Below, piece by piece: positions 49,582 to 60,503 of a DNA stretch of 64,000 nucleotides. Made by a program: the position numbers and the translations under genes. Source of the DNA: Linanthus parryae (Eukaryota > Streptophyta > Magnoliopsida > Ericales > Polemoniaceae); contig JALGPY010000001.1 of NCBI GenBank assembly GCA_023055425.1, positions 138,533,368-138,597,367 on the forward strand, written 5' to 3'. Each line of letters starts with the position of its first letter. The first letter of the stretch is position 1. The notes under the pieces are model-generated. The model ran no database searches. It saw only the letters and a list, made by a program, of their open reading frames with translations, and had not been told where the DNA came from.

Positions 49582-50814
49582 ATGGAAGAAGGCTCATCAC
49601 AGGATCAAGAAAACCTGCAACAGGAAGATGATATCATTTGGGGTATGAATCAAATCAATCTCACAGAAGAAGAAGAACAAGTGGTGGAATTACCTGAGGA
49701 TTCCATTGATGATGGAATCAGAGTTTGCAAGAACAGCATCTTTGGTAAGATTTTCCACCATAGACCTGTCAATGTTAATGGTTTACATGCAACATTAAAT
49801 ACCCTTTGGGAAGAACCTGATGGTTTTCAAGTGATACAAATTGGCAAAAACTTGTTTCAATTCCTATTCTCCAAAGAAGAAGACATTGGAAAAGTTTTAA
49901 ACAATCAGCCTTGGCTTTTCAATGGTAGTATGATTGTCATGAAGTCTTGGATTGAAGGACAAAATATGCTTACTGCTGAGTACAATGAGGCAATTCTAAT
50001 ATTGCATCTTAAACACATGCCTACAGAATGCCTAACTATCAAAGTTGGTGAAACTATTTGCCAAACTCTAGGAAACATGTATCATGTGGAAATTCCAGAT
50101 AGAACAAGTTGGGATGGAAGGTTTATTAGAATCAAAGTGGGTATTTCAATCAATAAGCCTATTCCCAGATGCATTAAAGTCAAAAATCCAAAAACAGGAA
50201 AGTTAATCTGGGTTGATATCAGGTATGAAAAACTTCCTTTTCATTGTGAGTACTGTGGTATCATAGGGCATGATTACAAAGTTTGTCCAACTTTGAAAAG
50301 GAATCAAAAACTAGGCCTTCCTACTACTAACATGTATGGTAACTGGTTGAGAAGTGCACAAAACCCAGTTAACCCTGTTTGCAGTCCCTTCAACAAACCA
50401 AAGTTAAACACAGAGGAAGGAATACCAGTACCTGCTCATGCTGCTACCAAAGTGAATGCTCATGCTAATTCTGCAGCTAGAGAACAATCAGGTGCTCAAC
50501 CATCTACAACTCAAAAAGGAAAAGAAATAGTTACTGTCCAGAAAGCTATCTCTAGTGTTTTATCTTCTTGTAATGAAGGAAAGAAAAAGAAGAGGAAAAC
50601 CATCTTGCCTCAAAGTGACATCAGTGCATTCAGGAGTAAACCTCTTTCTATTGCAGACACTGCTACTGCTGTTGATCAAAATCCAACTTCTATGGATGCT
50701 GTTTCTTTTGGTAAAGACAACAAGAGAAGCAGGAGTGCCGAAAGGCTTGCTGATTTGTCTTTCTTTGATGAGATATCGGCGGGGGTTGATGACAACCCTT
50801 GCCGAAAACAATGA
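49582..50814 (+). CDS. LINE ORF1: DUF4283 / zinc-knuckle RNA-binding protein, 410 aa
   Basis: I start at the ATG at 49582 (MEEGSSQDQ), the first in frame. The protein has an acidic N-terminus, then a DUF4283-type domain (about residues 45-200, with VLNNQPWLFNGSMIVMKSW). A CCHC knuckle, CEYCGIIGHDYKVC, sits near residue 220. The C-terminus is basic and low in complexity, with KKKKRK. In plant LINEs this protein binds the element RNA. Its stop codon overlaps the ORF2 start as ATGA at 50811-50814. Confidence 0.88.
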   Translation: MEEGSSQDQENLQQEDDIIWGMNQINLTEEEEQVVELPEDSIDDGIRVCKNSIFGKIFHHRPVNVNGLHATLNTLWEEPDGFQVIQIGKNLFQFLFSKEEDIGKVLNNQPWLFNGSMIVMKSWIEGQNMLTAEYNEAILILHLKHMPTECLTIKVGETICQTLGNMYHVEIPDRTSWDGRFIRIKVGISINKPIPRCIKVKNPKTGKLIWVDIRYEKLPFHCEYCGIIGHDYKVCPTLKRNQKLGLPTTNMYGNWLRSAQNPVNPVCSPFNKPKLNTEEGIPVPAHAATKVNAHANSAAREQSGAQPSTTQKGKEIVTVQKAISSVLSSCNEGKKKKRKTILPQSDISAFRSKPLSIADTATAVDQNPTSMDAVSFGKDNKRSRSAERLADLSFFDEISAGVDDNPCRKQ

Positions 50815-53800
50815 AAACATTGTGTTGGAATGTACGAGGTTTGGGGAACACTCGTGCATTCCTAGCCCTCAAACATAAAGTGAGGGTGGAGGTTCCTCAA
50901 ATTTGTTTTTTAATTGAAACAAAACTTGAGTATCGTAAAGCTGAAGCTGTTAGACTTCAATTACAGTACAAACATGGACTTCATGTTCCCAGAAATGGTT
51001 TCTCTGGTGGAATCTCAGTTTTGTGGAAGGAAGAAGTGGATTTACATGTTCTGAAATACCACAAATTTTTCATCCACTGTAAAGTCTATGATTCTCAAAA
51101 TCACAATAAGTGGTTTTTATTGACTGGATTCTATGGTGATCCTGATACCTCTCTAAGAGGTCTTTCTTGGGAACTTCTAAAGAGATTAAAACCCCCAGAC
51201 CCATCCACTCCTTGGATAGTTATGGGAGATTTTAATGAAGTGTTAGGACATCATGAATACTGGGGTGCTTCTTACAGAAGTGATTCCCAAATGGCTAAGT
51301 TCAGAGATTGTATAAGGCATTGTGGGTTGTCTCAAGTTCCTACTTCAGGAAGTTATTTCACTTGGACTAACTGCAGACAGGGCAAGGCTCATACAAAGGA
51401 AAAATTGGATAGAGTTTTAGCTAATGATGCTTTTTTCGATTGTTATAGTCAATCAACAGTTGAAGTTCAAGAAAAGAGTTCAAGTGATCATCACCCACTC
51501 CTCACAGACATTTGTCACAAGAAGAAGAAGACTAGACACAAGAGAAGATTTCAATTATGCTATAGCTGGACCAAGGATGAACATTGTCACAATCTTATTG
51601 CTAGTAATTGGCAGAATGATAACTCCAGTCTCACAGTTACTTCTTTTCAGGCCAAAATTCAGAGGATTGCACAAGATCTTCATAGTTGGGACAGAAATAT
51701 CAAAAGATATCAGAAAACTGAAGTTTCTGATTTACATAAACAACTGGCTGCTATTAGAGATCAATATCCTACTTCAGAGAACTTGAATCACATTACCAGG
51801 ATCCAGTCAGAGATCAATAAGATTCTTTTGCATAATGAGATGGATTGGAGACAGAAATCAAAAGCTCTTTGGCTAAAAGAAGGGGACAGGAATACTGCTT
51901 ATTTTCACAGGAAAGCTTCCTCAAGAAGAAGAAGAAACCATATTGCAGGCATTTTCAATGCAGATAACCAGTGGGTCACTAAAGAAACAGATATTGCAAA
52001 GGCTTGTACCCAGTACTTCAAACACATTTATACTTCTGCAGGTGTTTCTGACATAGAAACTGTTCTAAATGCTATTCCTGTTAAGGTTAATGCAGAAGCC
52101 AGGGTGTCTTTGCTTAAGGATTACACAAAGGAGGAAGTTCTAGAAGCTTTGAATCAGATGAATCCTCTTAAAGCACCTGGTCCTGATGGTATGTCTGCTA
52201 TCTTTTATCAGCATTATTGGTCAATTTTAGGGGATGATATTACTAATTTGGTGTTAAGGATTCTTAACAATCAAGAAGATATGTCTTCTCTCAATCAAAC
52301 TGCTATTGCTCTGATCCCTAAGATTGACATCCCTAAACAGACTACTGACTACAGGCCTATTGCTTTGTGTAATGTCATTTACAAGTTAGTGTCTAAGGTG
52401 TTAGCCAATAGACTTAAACTTATTTTGCCTACTGTTATTGATGAGTCTCAGAGTGCTTTTGTGCCTCATAGACAAATAACAGACAATGTTATTATAGCTT
52501 TTGAGACCATTCACTCCATGAAATCTCACAAAAGAGGCAATGGCTACTTCACTCTAAATCTTGATATGTCTAAGGCTTATGACAGAATAGAGTGGCAGTA
52601 TCTTAGAAGTTGTATGCAAAAGTTGGGCTTCCCTGAAGATTATATCAAGCTCATTATGAACTGTGTTCAGACTGTTTCTTACTCTATTTTGATTAATGGA
52701 AGTAGATCTGAATCTTTTAATCCAACTAGAGGATTAAGACAAGGTGATCCTCTGTCACCTTACTTGTTTCTCCTATGCTCTGAGGGTTTCACTTCTTTGG
52801 TCAACAAGGCTGCCTCAGATGGAAGAATGCAGGGTTACAGATCTGTGGGAAATGGGCCTGTCATTACCAAACTGTTCTTTGCTGATGATTCTCTATTTTT
52901 TGGTAAAGCTACTCCTGAAGAAGCTACAACTTTTAAGAGTATTATTGATATTTATTGTAGTGCTTCAGGTCAGAAGATAAACTATGACAAGTCCACTCTA
53001 GTCTTCTCTCCTTCTGTTTCAGATATGGCTAAAAGCTCTTTACAAGAGATTTTTCAAGTTCCTACTGCCCTATGTCATGAGAAATATTTGGGCTTACCTA
53101 CTACCTTTGGGAAGGAGAGAAAGAAGCTATTCAGCTCCCTCACTGACAAAGTTTGGAAAAAGGTTAGTACTTGGAAAGAGAAAATTCTTTCTCCTGCTGG
53201 AAAAGAAATTCTTCTAAAGACTGTTGTTCAAGCTCTTCCCACTTATTACATGTCTTGTTTTCTACTTCCAAATTCTATTGTTAAGAATATTGAAAGTATA
53301 ATGTCAAGATTTTGGTGGGCTGCAAACATAGAAAAGAGAGGTCTTCACTGGACTACTTGGTCTAAGCTTTGTCTCCACAAGTACAATGGTGGTCTAGGTA
53401 TGAGGGATATGGAAACTTTTAACCTCTCTTTATTAGCTAAACAGGTGTGGAGAGTCTTCAAGAATCCAAACTTTCTTATTTCCAAAGTGTTGAAGGCAAA
53501 ATACTTTAGACACAGTACTATCCTTCAGGCTGATAAGGGTTGTACTCCTTCTTACATTTGGAGAGGTTTAGTTAAAGCTAAAGATTTGATAAATCAAGGC
53601 TGCAGACATATGGTGGCTAATGGGGACAATATTCATATCTACAGAGATAAGTGGATTCTACAGAATGGAGGCAGGAAAGTTTTCAGCAATCCTACTCTTC
53701 CTATGAATGCCACAGTTAACTCTCTTATTACAGAGAACAGACAATGGAATCACTCTTATATCTCTCAACATTTCAGAGAAGAGGACTTCAGAGGTATTCT

Positions 53801-54971
53801 ACAGACCCCCATCAATTACAGAATCACTAATGACACAGTTTGCTGGAATCATACTACAAATGGAGCTTACACAGTTAAGTCAGGTTACAATACTGCTTAC
53901 TCTTACAAACAGTACAGAACAGTTTCTAAGGAAGTGGGAGATTCGAGTAATGGTATTGCAGAACAAGACTGGAAGAGGATTTGGAACTTACCTGTTCCCG
54001 GCAAAATCAGGTTCTTTCTTTGGCGTTTCTGTTGTAACACTCTGCCAGTCAAATGTAATCTCACTCATCGTGGTATTACAGTTGATACTATGTGCGTGTT
54101 GTGTGGTTTCCCTGAAGAAACACAAAGACACTTATTCAGAGATTGCTCCTACTATAAATTTATTTGGAAAAATTTCGGCAACAAACTGGACTTATCTTGT
54201 GCTACTACGGGGGAAAGAGCATGGCTAAACTCCATTCTTCAACAAAATGATAGCAGCTGTCAAATCCTATTTGTGGCCTGTATATGGATTATCTGGAGAA
54301 CTCGAAACATCAAGGTGTTTGAGAATAAGGATCAAACACACAAACAAATACTCAACTGGATTGAGTTATTAATAGTAGATTGGAGTTTACAAGTTCAAAC
54401 TGAAGCAACTAGGGTTTCTGAAGACTTACCAACGTCCTGGAATCCTCCGCCTCAAGATGTTCTTAAAGTCAACGTTGATTTTGCGTCTTCTAAGGCAAAT
54501 CTGCGTGCCTGTGCAGGATCAATTGTTAGGAATCATAACGGGGATTTCATCCTAGCTGCCTCAATCCCGATTCAATGCTTCACGGATTCTAATCTCGGCG
54601 AAGCAACAGCACTGTTGGAGACTGCTCGACTGATTAGGGATCTTGGCTATGAAGGTAAGCAAATCCTGTTTGAGGTTGATTCTCTAAACGTGTTTAATTG
54701 GGTTAACAATTGCAAGAATTGGTACAACGAATGGGAGGGCATTTTGGCAGAGCTTCGGCACTTCATCAACCAGATCTTCAGAAGCAAGCTCTTATTTATA
54801 AGACGAGAAGGCAATCAAGCGGCTCATGCACTGGCAACGATGGGTCTGGAAGAGGAAGAGGTTAAGGTTTATACAGTGTATCCACCGGGACAGATTCAGC
54901 TCATCATTCAAAGCGATGTGGATAGACACAATCGACAGGATGAAGATCCATCTCCCCTTCCTGCTAGATGA
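50811..54971 (+). CDS. LINE ORF2: endonuclease / reverse transcriptase / RNase H, 1386 aa
   Basis: The start is the ATG at 50811 (MKTLCWNVRGLGNT), inside the ORF1 stop region. An APE-type endonuclease covers about residues 1-235 with NVRGLGN, GDFNEV and SDHHPLL. Reverse transcriptase (about 460-745) has KAPGPDGM, LDMSKAYDRIEW, GLRQGDPLSPYLF and FFADDS (near 689). A zf-RVT domain (about 1050-1125) has LPVPGKIRFFLWR and CVLCGFPEETQRHLF. RNase H (about 1219-1345) has VNVDFAS, GEATALL, EVDSLNV and RREGNQAAHALA. No stop or frameshift interrupts it. It would make the target nick and copy the RNA by target-primed reverse transcription. Confidence 0.93.
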   Translation: MKTLCWNVRGLGNTRAFLALKHKVRVEVPQICFLIETKLEYRKAEAVRLQLQYKHGLHVPRNGFSGGISVLWKEEVDLHVLKYHKFFIHCKVYDSQNHNKWFLLTGFYGDPDTSLRGLSWELLKRLKPPDPSTPWIVMGDFNEVLGHHEYWGASYRSDSQMAKFRDCIRHCGLSQVPTSGSYFTWTNCRQGKAHTKEKLDRVLANDAFFDCYSQSTVEVQEKSSSDHHPLLTDICHKKKKTRHKRRFQLCYSWTKDEHCHNLIASNWQNDNSSLTVTSFQAKIQRIAQDLHSWDRNIKRYQKTEVSDLHKQLAAIRDQYPTSENLNHITRIQSEINKILLHNEMDWRQKSKALWLKEGDRNTAYFHRKASSRRRRNHIAGIFNADNQWVTKETDIAKACTQYFKHIYTSAGVSDIETVLNAIPVKVNAEARVSLLKDYTKEEVLEALNQMNPLKAPGPDGMSAIFYQHYWSILGDDITNLVLRILNNQEDMSSLNQTAIALIPKIDIPKQTTDYRPIALCNVIYKLVSKVLANRLKLILPTVIDESQSAFVPHRQITDNVIIAFETIHSMKSHKRGNGYFTLNLDMSKAYDRIEWQYLRSCMQKLGFPEDYIKLIMNCVQTVSYSILINGSRSESFNPTRGLRQGDPLSPYLFLLCSEGFTSLVNKAASDGRMQGYRSVGNGPVITKLFFADDSLFFGKATPEEATTFKSIIDIYCSASGQKINYDKSTLVFSPSVSDMAKSSLQEIFQVPTALCHEKYLGLPTTFGKERKKLFSSLTDKVWKKVSTWKEKILSPAGKEILLKTVVQALPTYYMSCFLLPNSIVKNIESIMSRFWWAANIEKRGLHWTTWSKLCLHKYNGGLGMRDMETFNLSLLAKQVWRVFKNPNFLISKVLKAKYFRHSTILQADKGCTPSYIWRGLVKAKDLINQGCRHMVANGDNIHIYRDKWILQNGGRKVFSNPTLPMNATVNSLITENRQWNHSYISQHFREEDFRGILQTPINYRITNDTVCWNHTTNGAYTVKSGYNTAYSYKQYRTVSKEVGDSSNGIAEQDWKRIWNLPVPGKIRFFLWRFCCNTLPVKCNLTHRGITVDTMCVLCGFPEETQRHLFRDCSYYKFIWKNFGNKLDLSCATTGERAWLNSILQQNDSSCQILFVACIWIIWRTRNIKVFENKDQTHKQILNWIELLIVDWSLQVQTEATRVSEDLPTSWNPPPQDVLKVNVDFASSKANLRACAGSIVRNHNGDFILAASIPIQCFTDSNLGEATALLETARLIRDLGYEGKQILFEVDSLNVFNWVNNCKNWYNEWEGILAELRHFINQIFRSKLLFIRREGNQAAHALATMGLEEEEVKVYTVYPPGQIQLIIQSDVDRHNRQDEDPSPLPAR

Positions 54972-55771
54972 ACCGTTTCACTTCTGCGCCTGTTTGTTGT
55001 TGGTTCTTTTTAGTCTGTGTCTTGTTTTGTTTATTTCCTTTTGGGCTTGTTATTTTAGTTTGGGCCTGGTGCTTTGTACTGTTTTCTGATGGGTAAGGCC
55101 TATATCCCCCCATCTGTATGTTTATGGGTTGGGAGCCCAATTTAATTAAAGCGGGGTTTATACCGCCCTACCACAAAGGTAGGTTCCCTCAAAAAAAAAA
55201 AAAAAAAATATGTACATAAATAAATAAATAGATGGAAAGTAAAATAATGAAGCATTTCATGCAATTACATGCACATGCACGTGCAAATAAATAATACTAC
55301 ACAGATTAATTTTACATGGAACCAACTCTTATTTCTATTTCAAGAAAACAAAACATACTTACATCTCAATCACCAAACACACAATAAGCATATCTACTAA
55401 ATGTCCATAGTAATGTAATTCTTTTTCGTAAACTCGGGTTCTTACAATCTATCCCACTTATTAAAATTTTGTCCCAAAATTTGACTGGAATTTACTTTTA
55501 AAACTAAAAATATTACGTACCAACACAACTCATTACCTCCACCACCCAAGCAGTACTATGACGCTCTTTCTCACGCTCGAAGTTTTGAAATCCATCTATA
55601 AGTGGGCTTCATTTTTGTGTCTTCTTGGAACTTTTATTGGCTATTTGGGTTTGGGCCTTGTGATCTAAGCATCTGAGGCCTGCTGGGTGATGATGTTTAG
55701 TGTTAAAAGAGTAATCACGAGTGGAGTTTGAGGCTGCGAGCTTTGAACAACTATCTCTTCTTATTTTAAAA

Positions 55772-55772
<1 letters not shown>

Positions 55773-55870
<98 letters not shown>
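55773..55870. repeat. ATT microsatellite, about 32 units
   Basis: A pure trinucleotide run of about 98 bp. The poly-Tyr open frame across it is an artefact. Confidence 0.97.
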
Positions 55871-55965
55871 GAAGTCTTACTTCTTGAAGTTGTGCGCATT
55901 CAAGTAGGCTTTAAATAAAAAAGAAGTCAATGATACACGATGGCAGACGTTAAGAATATAAATCT

Positions 55966-56053
55966 CCAGCCGGCAATGTTCGTGTTTTAGTTCATGCAAC
56001 CTAAGAGTCCAGCCGGCAATATGCGTGTTTTAATTCATGCAACCTAAGAGTGG
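55966..56053. repeat. 43-bp tandem repeat, two units
   Basis: The phrase ccagccggcaatgttcgtgt plus ttcatgcaacctaagagt occurs twice in a row with small changes. The surrounding 55224-56262 holds no recognised gene. Confidence 0.8.
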
Positions 56054-56272
56054 TTGGTTTGTGAATGTTGTGTATATTGCTAGACATAACCTTCTACAAA
56101 AGGGGTGCATAGCACGCGGCTAATTAAGTTACTCTGCATTTGAATAAAATAAATAAAAATGTTGTTTTATGCTACTCTCTATTTGGATCAAATAGACAAA
56201 ATGTTGTTTTAATTTTCTATTTTTTAGGGAATCTTAATTTTCTATTGACGATGTAGTAACTATATATAGGTT

Positions 56273-58048
56273 TTTTTTGCGGGAGCATTAGAACTTCATA
56301 TTAATAACGCAAAATACATAGCAGAATACATAGCAAAGCCAAAACGAGAACTACTAACCGCAAAGCAACTAACCAAATCAAGACCTAGCTAACTACCATA
56401 ATCCCACACAAACACGATCAAAACACATGCACAACCAGCAGAAAAAGACCAACAAAACCATTCGGAAGGATGTACAAAGACCAAACATAACCAGACATAA
56501 CCAGAGTAAGCAACTTCCTAAGCATCAATGAAGAGGGAACTCAGCCGCAGCAGCATCAACAGAACCACCAGCACCAGAAAGATCAAGAGAAGGCAATGCT
56601 GGAACACTTGAAGAAGCATCCACAGAAGGAGACAAGCCTGGAATCCCCACACCAGAAGAAGGAACCTTCACAACAACATCCATGAGGGATTTCTTTGCAC
56701 AAGAACATGAAGCTGGAGGCAGAACAGCCAGAGGAAAAGCCTGAGACACCTCCACCAAAGCTTGAGGGTAGAACTGAACATGTCCAGGCATCCACTCAGA
56801 TCTTCCTTTCTTAACTTCAACCTCAACCCAACCTTCATTAACTGAATCAAACAATACTACAAAATATATTAGGAGAACGAAATGCTATAAGGAAGAGCCT
56901 CTGCATGGTGGTACATGTGAGGAACAGAAATTATATGCTTCTCAAATAATATTTTATTTCTAGTGATCCACAGAATTCATAAGATGGCTGGAATCCAATG
57001 CCAATTGCTGAGCTTATTAAGGTGCTTTTTCTTGCTTACCCAATTCATGATCTATCTTTGAATATTTCTACAACTATGACCAGGCTTTTGAGAAGGGGTA
57101 AGTGGCACTCTTTCCCACAACTCTTGAGTCTTTCTACAAGAGATGAGAAATGTGTAAAGAAGTTTCAATTTGGTTAGGACAAACTGGGCAGAAAGGACTA
57201 ATAGAATTAATTTTTGTATGGATGTTGTGTAGGCAAGGCAAGGAGTTGGAGCAAATTCTCCAGAAAAGATGAATGATATTTGAAGGTAAATCCGATGACC
57301 ATAATCTCTTCCAGTTATAAATATATGAAATATGATTAAAATGAATATGAGTAGAAGAGGAAAGTGGAGAGGAGTTATTAAAATTTTGCAGATAATAGGC
57401 AGATTTAACTGTAAAAATTTCATTAGAGGAGGCCTTCCAGATTGGGGTATCCTGGCTATCAAAGTCCTCAATGGGCGTATGAGCAATTCTGTCACACAAC
57501 CAAGGCGGGAAAAACCTATTAAGGAGATTTAGATCCCAAGTTTTATCCCTTTGAATAATAGGTTGTTCAACTCTCTTTAGCGTGCTGTTTGGATCTTTTT
57601 GCACCAGACACTTCGTTATGGAAGCTTCAGGAACATCTTTGATCCAACCATCCGATCTAATCCAGAATGAATTACCCGTAACCACTTTCCATTGAATGCC
57701 AAGATTGAGAATACTCCTTCCTTTACAAATATTCTTCCAAGCACAAGAGGAAGTGGTAGCAGGCTTGAGGCAAAGAAAGCTCTTTTTTACAATACTTTGA
57801 TGTAAAATAGATACTAAAAAAAGAGTTGGGAGCATGGAGAATTCTCCAACTGTTTTTAGCAAGGAGAGCATTGTTAAAACAACTCAAATTCTTAAACCCC
57901 GTCCCCCTATTTTAGGGTTTGTTGCACAGAAAGTCCCAAGAGAGCCAGTGAATACTTCTCTTCTTGCAGTTACCAGCCCAGAAAGAACTTGAAAGAATTA
58001 ATTTGATGGTGTCACGGTCTTTTTTGAGAAACTGACAAATAGAGATAG
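56273..58048 (-). mobile_element. 5'-truncated, degraded LINE on the minus strand
   Basis: Minus-strand translation gives, in order, an SSFWAGNCKKRSIHWLSWD block (about 57990-57930), a TVKSAYYLQ segment and a zf-RVT region with KRLWSSDLPSNIIHLFWR and CPVCPNQIETSLHI (57871-57134). An ILWITRNKILFE block follows (about 56990-56940). Several frameshifts and stops break it. The element's 3' end is the T8 run at 56271-56278. A 10-bp direct repeat, TATATAGGTT, at 56263-56272 and 58049-58058 is the likely duplication. No RNase H domain is seen at its C-terminal end, unlike the other LINEs here. Confidence 0.7.
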
Positions 58049-58098
58049 TATATAGGTTATGCATGAGAAATTATTTCACAAAAATTATTGGTAGCTAG

Positions 58099-58697
58099 TA
58101 GGGCAGAGCACGGACCGAGTTGGACGGGTGAGGGATTTGTTTCCTGCCCAACTCAATGATCCCGGTTGGTCATATCGATACCCAAACCCAATCAAGTAGT
58201 CGACAAACCCAAACTTGATCAAGTCTTTCGACTCGGACCGGTTCGGTCGGGTTTAGACGGGTTCAAAATATTGCAATCTGTTAGTAAACTTATGTCTATT
58301 AACAAGACATATTTAGTGCAAATCAGAAAAAAATAAATAAATTTAAATCTTACTAATACATAACAAATCCGAATCGGACATTCTAGTCGATGGATAAAAT
58401 TATATTAATGCATAAGTTGAGGAAAATAAACTAAAACTATTATCGGTCTTATAAAATTTAACTTGGACTAAATTATCTAACTAAAAAATATGTAATTTTT
58501 TTCTTACAAAATTTTATCGGACCGGACCGGCCCTAATCGGTTTTTCCAACTTCAAACACATGATCAATCAAAGTTAGTTCGGGTTCGTAATTTTATACCC
58601 ATACCCAATCAAGTAGCATGAACCGGTCTTAAATTCGGACCGGTTTGATGCGGACCGGTTTGGGGCGGCCAGTTTGGGCGGGTTTTGCTCACCCCTA
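58099..58697. mobile_element. Non-autonomous hAT element, 599 bp
   Basis: Ends TAGGGCAGAGCACGG and (inverted) TAGGGGTGAGCAAAA are flanked by a perfect 8-bp duplication, GTAGCTAG, at 58091-58098 and 58698-58705. The 8-bp target size and TAGGG ends fit hAT. The interior is rich in cggaccggttcgg and acccaatcaagtag phrases present in both orientations and encodes nothing. Confidence 0.85.
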
Positions 58698-59045
58698 GTA
58701 GCTAGTACTTGAAGAAACCGTGACAACGACCGTTCTCTTGTTTGTTCCTTGAACATAGCTTTGTCATTTATTTTTGTTCGGACTAGGCAAATCTCCGATA
58801 ATTGAATTGACTGTCTGATAATTCTTTAGAAAAAATAGATGCTTTTTCAAGTGTTATAGCAATATTCTCATGGCCAAGACTTGTCAATATCTGTCCAATT
58901 ATTCATTCTTTTGCAAAGAAAAAAAAAATGATGTTAATAAACAAAAATAACACAAATTTATTTTTGAGAGAAAAAACACACAATAACTAAATAAGTTCTC
59001 TCTCTAGAATTCTCTCTAGAGAAAGAAGGTTTGTTAGCAATAACA

Positions 59046-60503
59046 ATGGCGGACGAACTCGATGAAGACAGATGGATGGAGAAGATCACGCTATCGGATG
59101 AAGAGAAGACGGAAGTGATTATAAAGAAAGAAGTTTGCGCAAGGGTCAAGGAAGGTTGGAAACTTTGTCTTATCGGTAGATTTGTGGGATGCGAGAAAGT
59201 GGACAACCAAAGCATGAAAGAACTCTTCAGACGCCTCTGGTGCCCTGACGATGATCTTAAGGTGATGGATGTTGGCCAATCTACTTTCATCTTCCGGTTT
59301 GATAATCGGAACTCGATGGAGAAGGCACTATATGGGGGGCCTTAGAGTTTTGATAACCATCTTTTGTTGTTAAAAGAATGGGATATTAAAAGCCCCCCAG
59401 AAACATGTCGTTTTACAGATCTTTGGGTCTGGATCCAAATAAAAGGATTGCCAGTTCATCTCCTCCACGAGGATATTGGACTGGTTATTGCCTCATCTAT
59501 AGGTGCAGTAGATAAAGTTACTGTCCACCTTGAAGGGGAGCCCAAAGACAGATGCATCAGAGCTAAGGTTAGGATAAAAACCTATAGACCTCTGCGAAGG
59601 CGTGCAAATGTCAGAACGGAGGAAGGTGAGCATTGCTGGGTTAATCTGAAGTATGAACGAGTCCCCCAAGTTTGTGAATGGTGCGGTTTGGTGGATCATA
59701 TCACTAAGGATTGCCCAAAGCATGCTGCGATGTCCGAGAAGGGAAGAAACCCGGAGTTTGGATCATGGATCCTAGGCAAACTGGCCGGAAAGAGGAAGAA
59801 TGTGTCATCAGAAACCAAGGGCGGGAAAAAACACTCGGGCGAAGGAATTCCCGACGAAGGGCATTTTCGGAAATCCCAGACGGACAAAACGAGAAATGGG
59901 GGGAAGAATCCGCCCAAATCAGGGGATAAGTCAAAATCTAATTTTTGGCAACAAAAATCCCAATCCAATCAAATCAATCCCATTGCAATTGGGAATGGTT
60001 TGGAGAATATTTCTCAATCCAATCTCTTAACTTTGGATAAGTCCTTTCCCTCCACTGATTTTCAGATATCAGATATGGGAACACAATTGGAGTCGGGGAA
60101 TTCAAAGTTCTCCCACCCGTACCCGACTACTTTCGCACTCCCACCCGAAAATGTAACGTTTGGGGCGGCAAAACCCCATAGAAAGAAGAAGATCAATCTC
60201 AAGGAAAAGGCCAGAAACAAAATGAAGCAACCAGAAGATAAAGGAGACGCGGCCTCTTCGAAGAGAAAGCCTACACAATCTGTAATTGAGTTTACTGAGA
60301 AAGGTGTGATCTCGGGAGGGGGCAAGAGAAACTGCAATGGGGGCTCAATCGAAGAGATAGAAAACAGAGATCCGGAAGGAACGCTGATAGCCATCAATGA
60401 AGCCCCTAATGAGTCATTATTCACAGCTACGGAAATGGACGAAACTCCAACAGAGATAATACCAGAGGCAGAGGCTGCTAGACAGCCCTGCCTAGAGCAA
60501 TGA
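59046..60503 (+). pseudogene. LINE ORF1 (DUF4283 / zinc knuckle) with one nonsense codon
   Basis: The start at 59046 (MADELDEDRW) has a good plant context (aacaATGGcg). A DUF4283-type domain spans about residues 15-185, and a CCHC knuckle, CEWCGLVDHITKDC, lies near residue 215. A long hydrophilic, basic C-terminal half follows. The frame is interrupted once, by TAG at 59343-59345 after LYGGP. The same frame resumes directly and stays open to 60503, so this is a point nonsense change rather than a frameshift. The final TGA overlaps the ORF2 ATG as ATGA (60500-60503). Confidence 0.85.

Larger units (their letters stand above)
49276..55207 (+). mobile_element. Full-length L1-type LINE
   Basis: The element has a 5' UTR of about 300 bp, ORF1 (49582-50814), ORF2 (50811-54971), a 3' UTR of about 220 bp and a poly(A) tail at about 55191-55207. 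A 15-bp direct repeat, ATATGTACATAAATA, flanks it at 49261-49275 and 55208-55222. Both ORFs are open throughout and catalytic motifs are present, so it looks recently inserted and could be active. The 5' UTR holds a tandem repeat of ggtcgttttccagcagttaa-type units (period about 41 bp, 49376-49450). Confidence 0.9.

Noticed and set aside
55721..55918. Poly-tyrosine open frame
   Set aside because: It is a translation of the ATT microsatellite.
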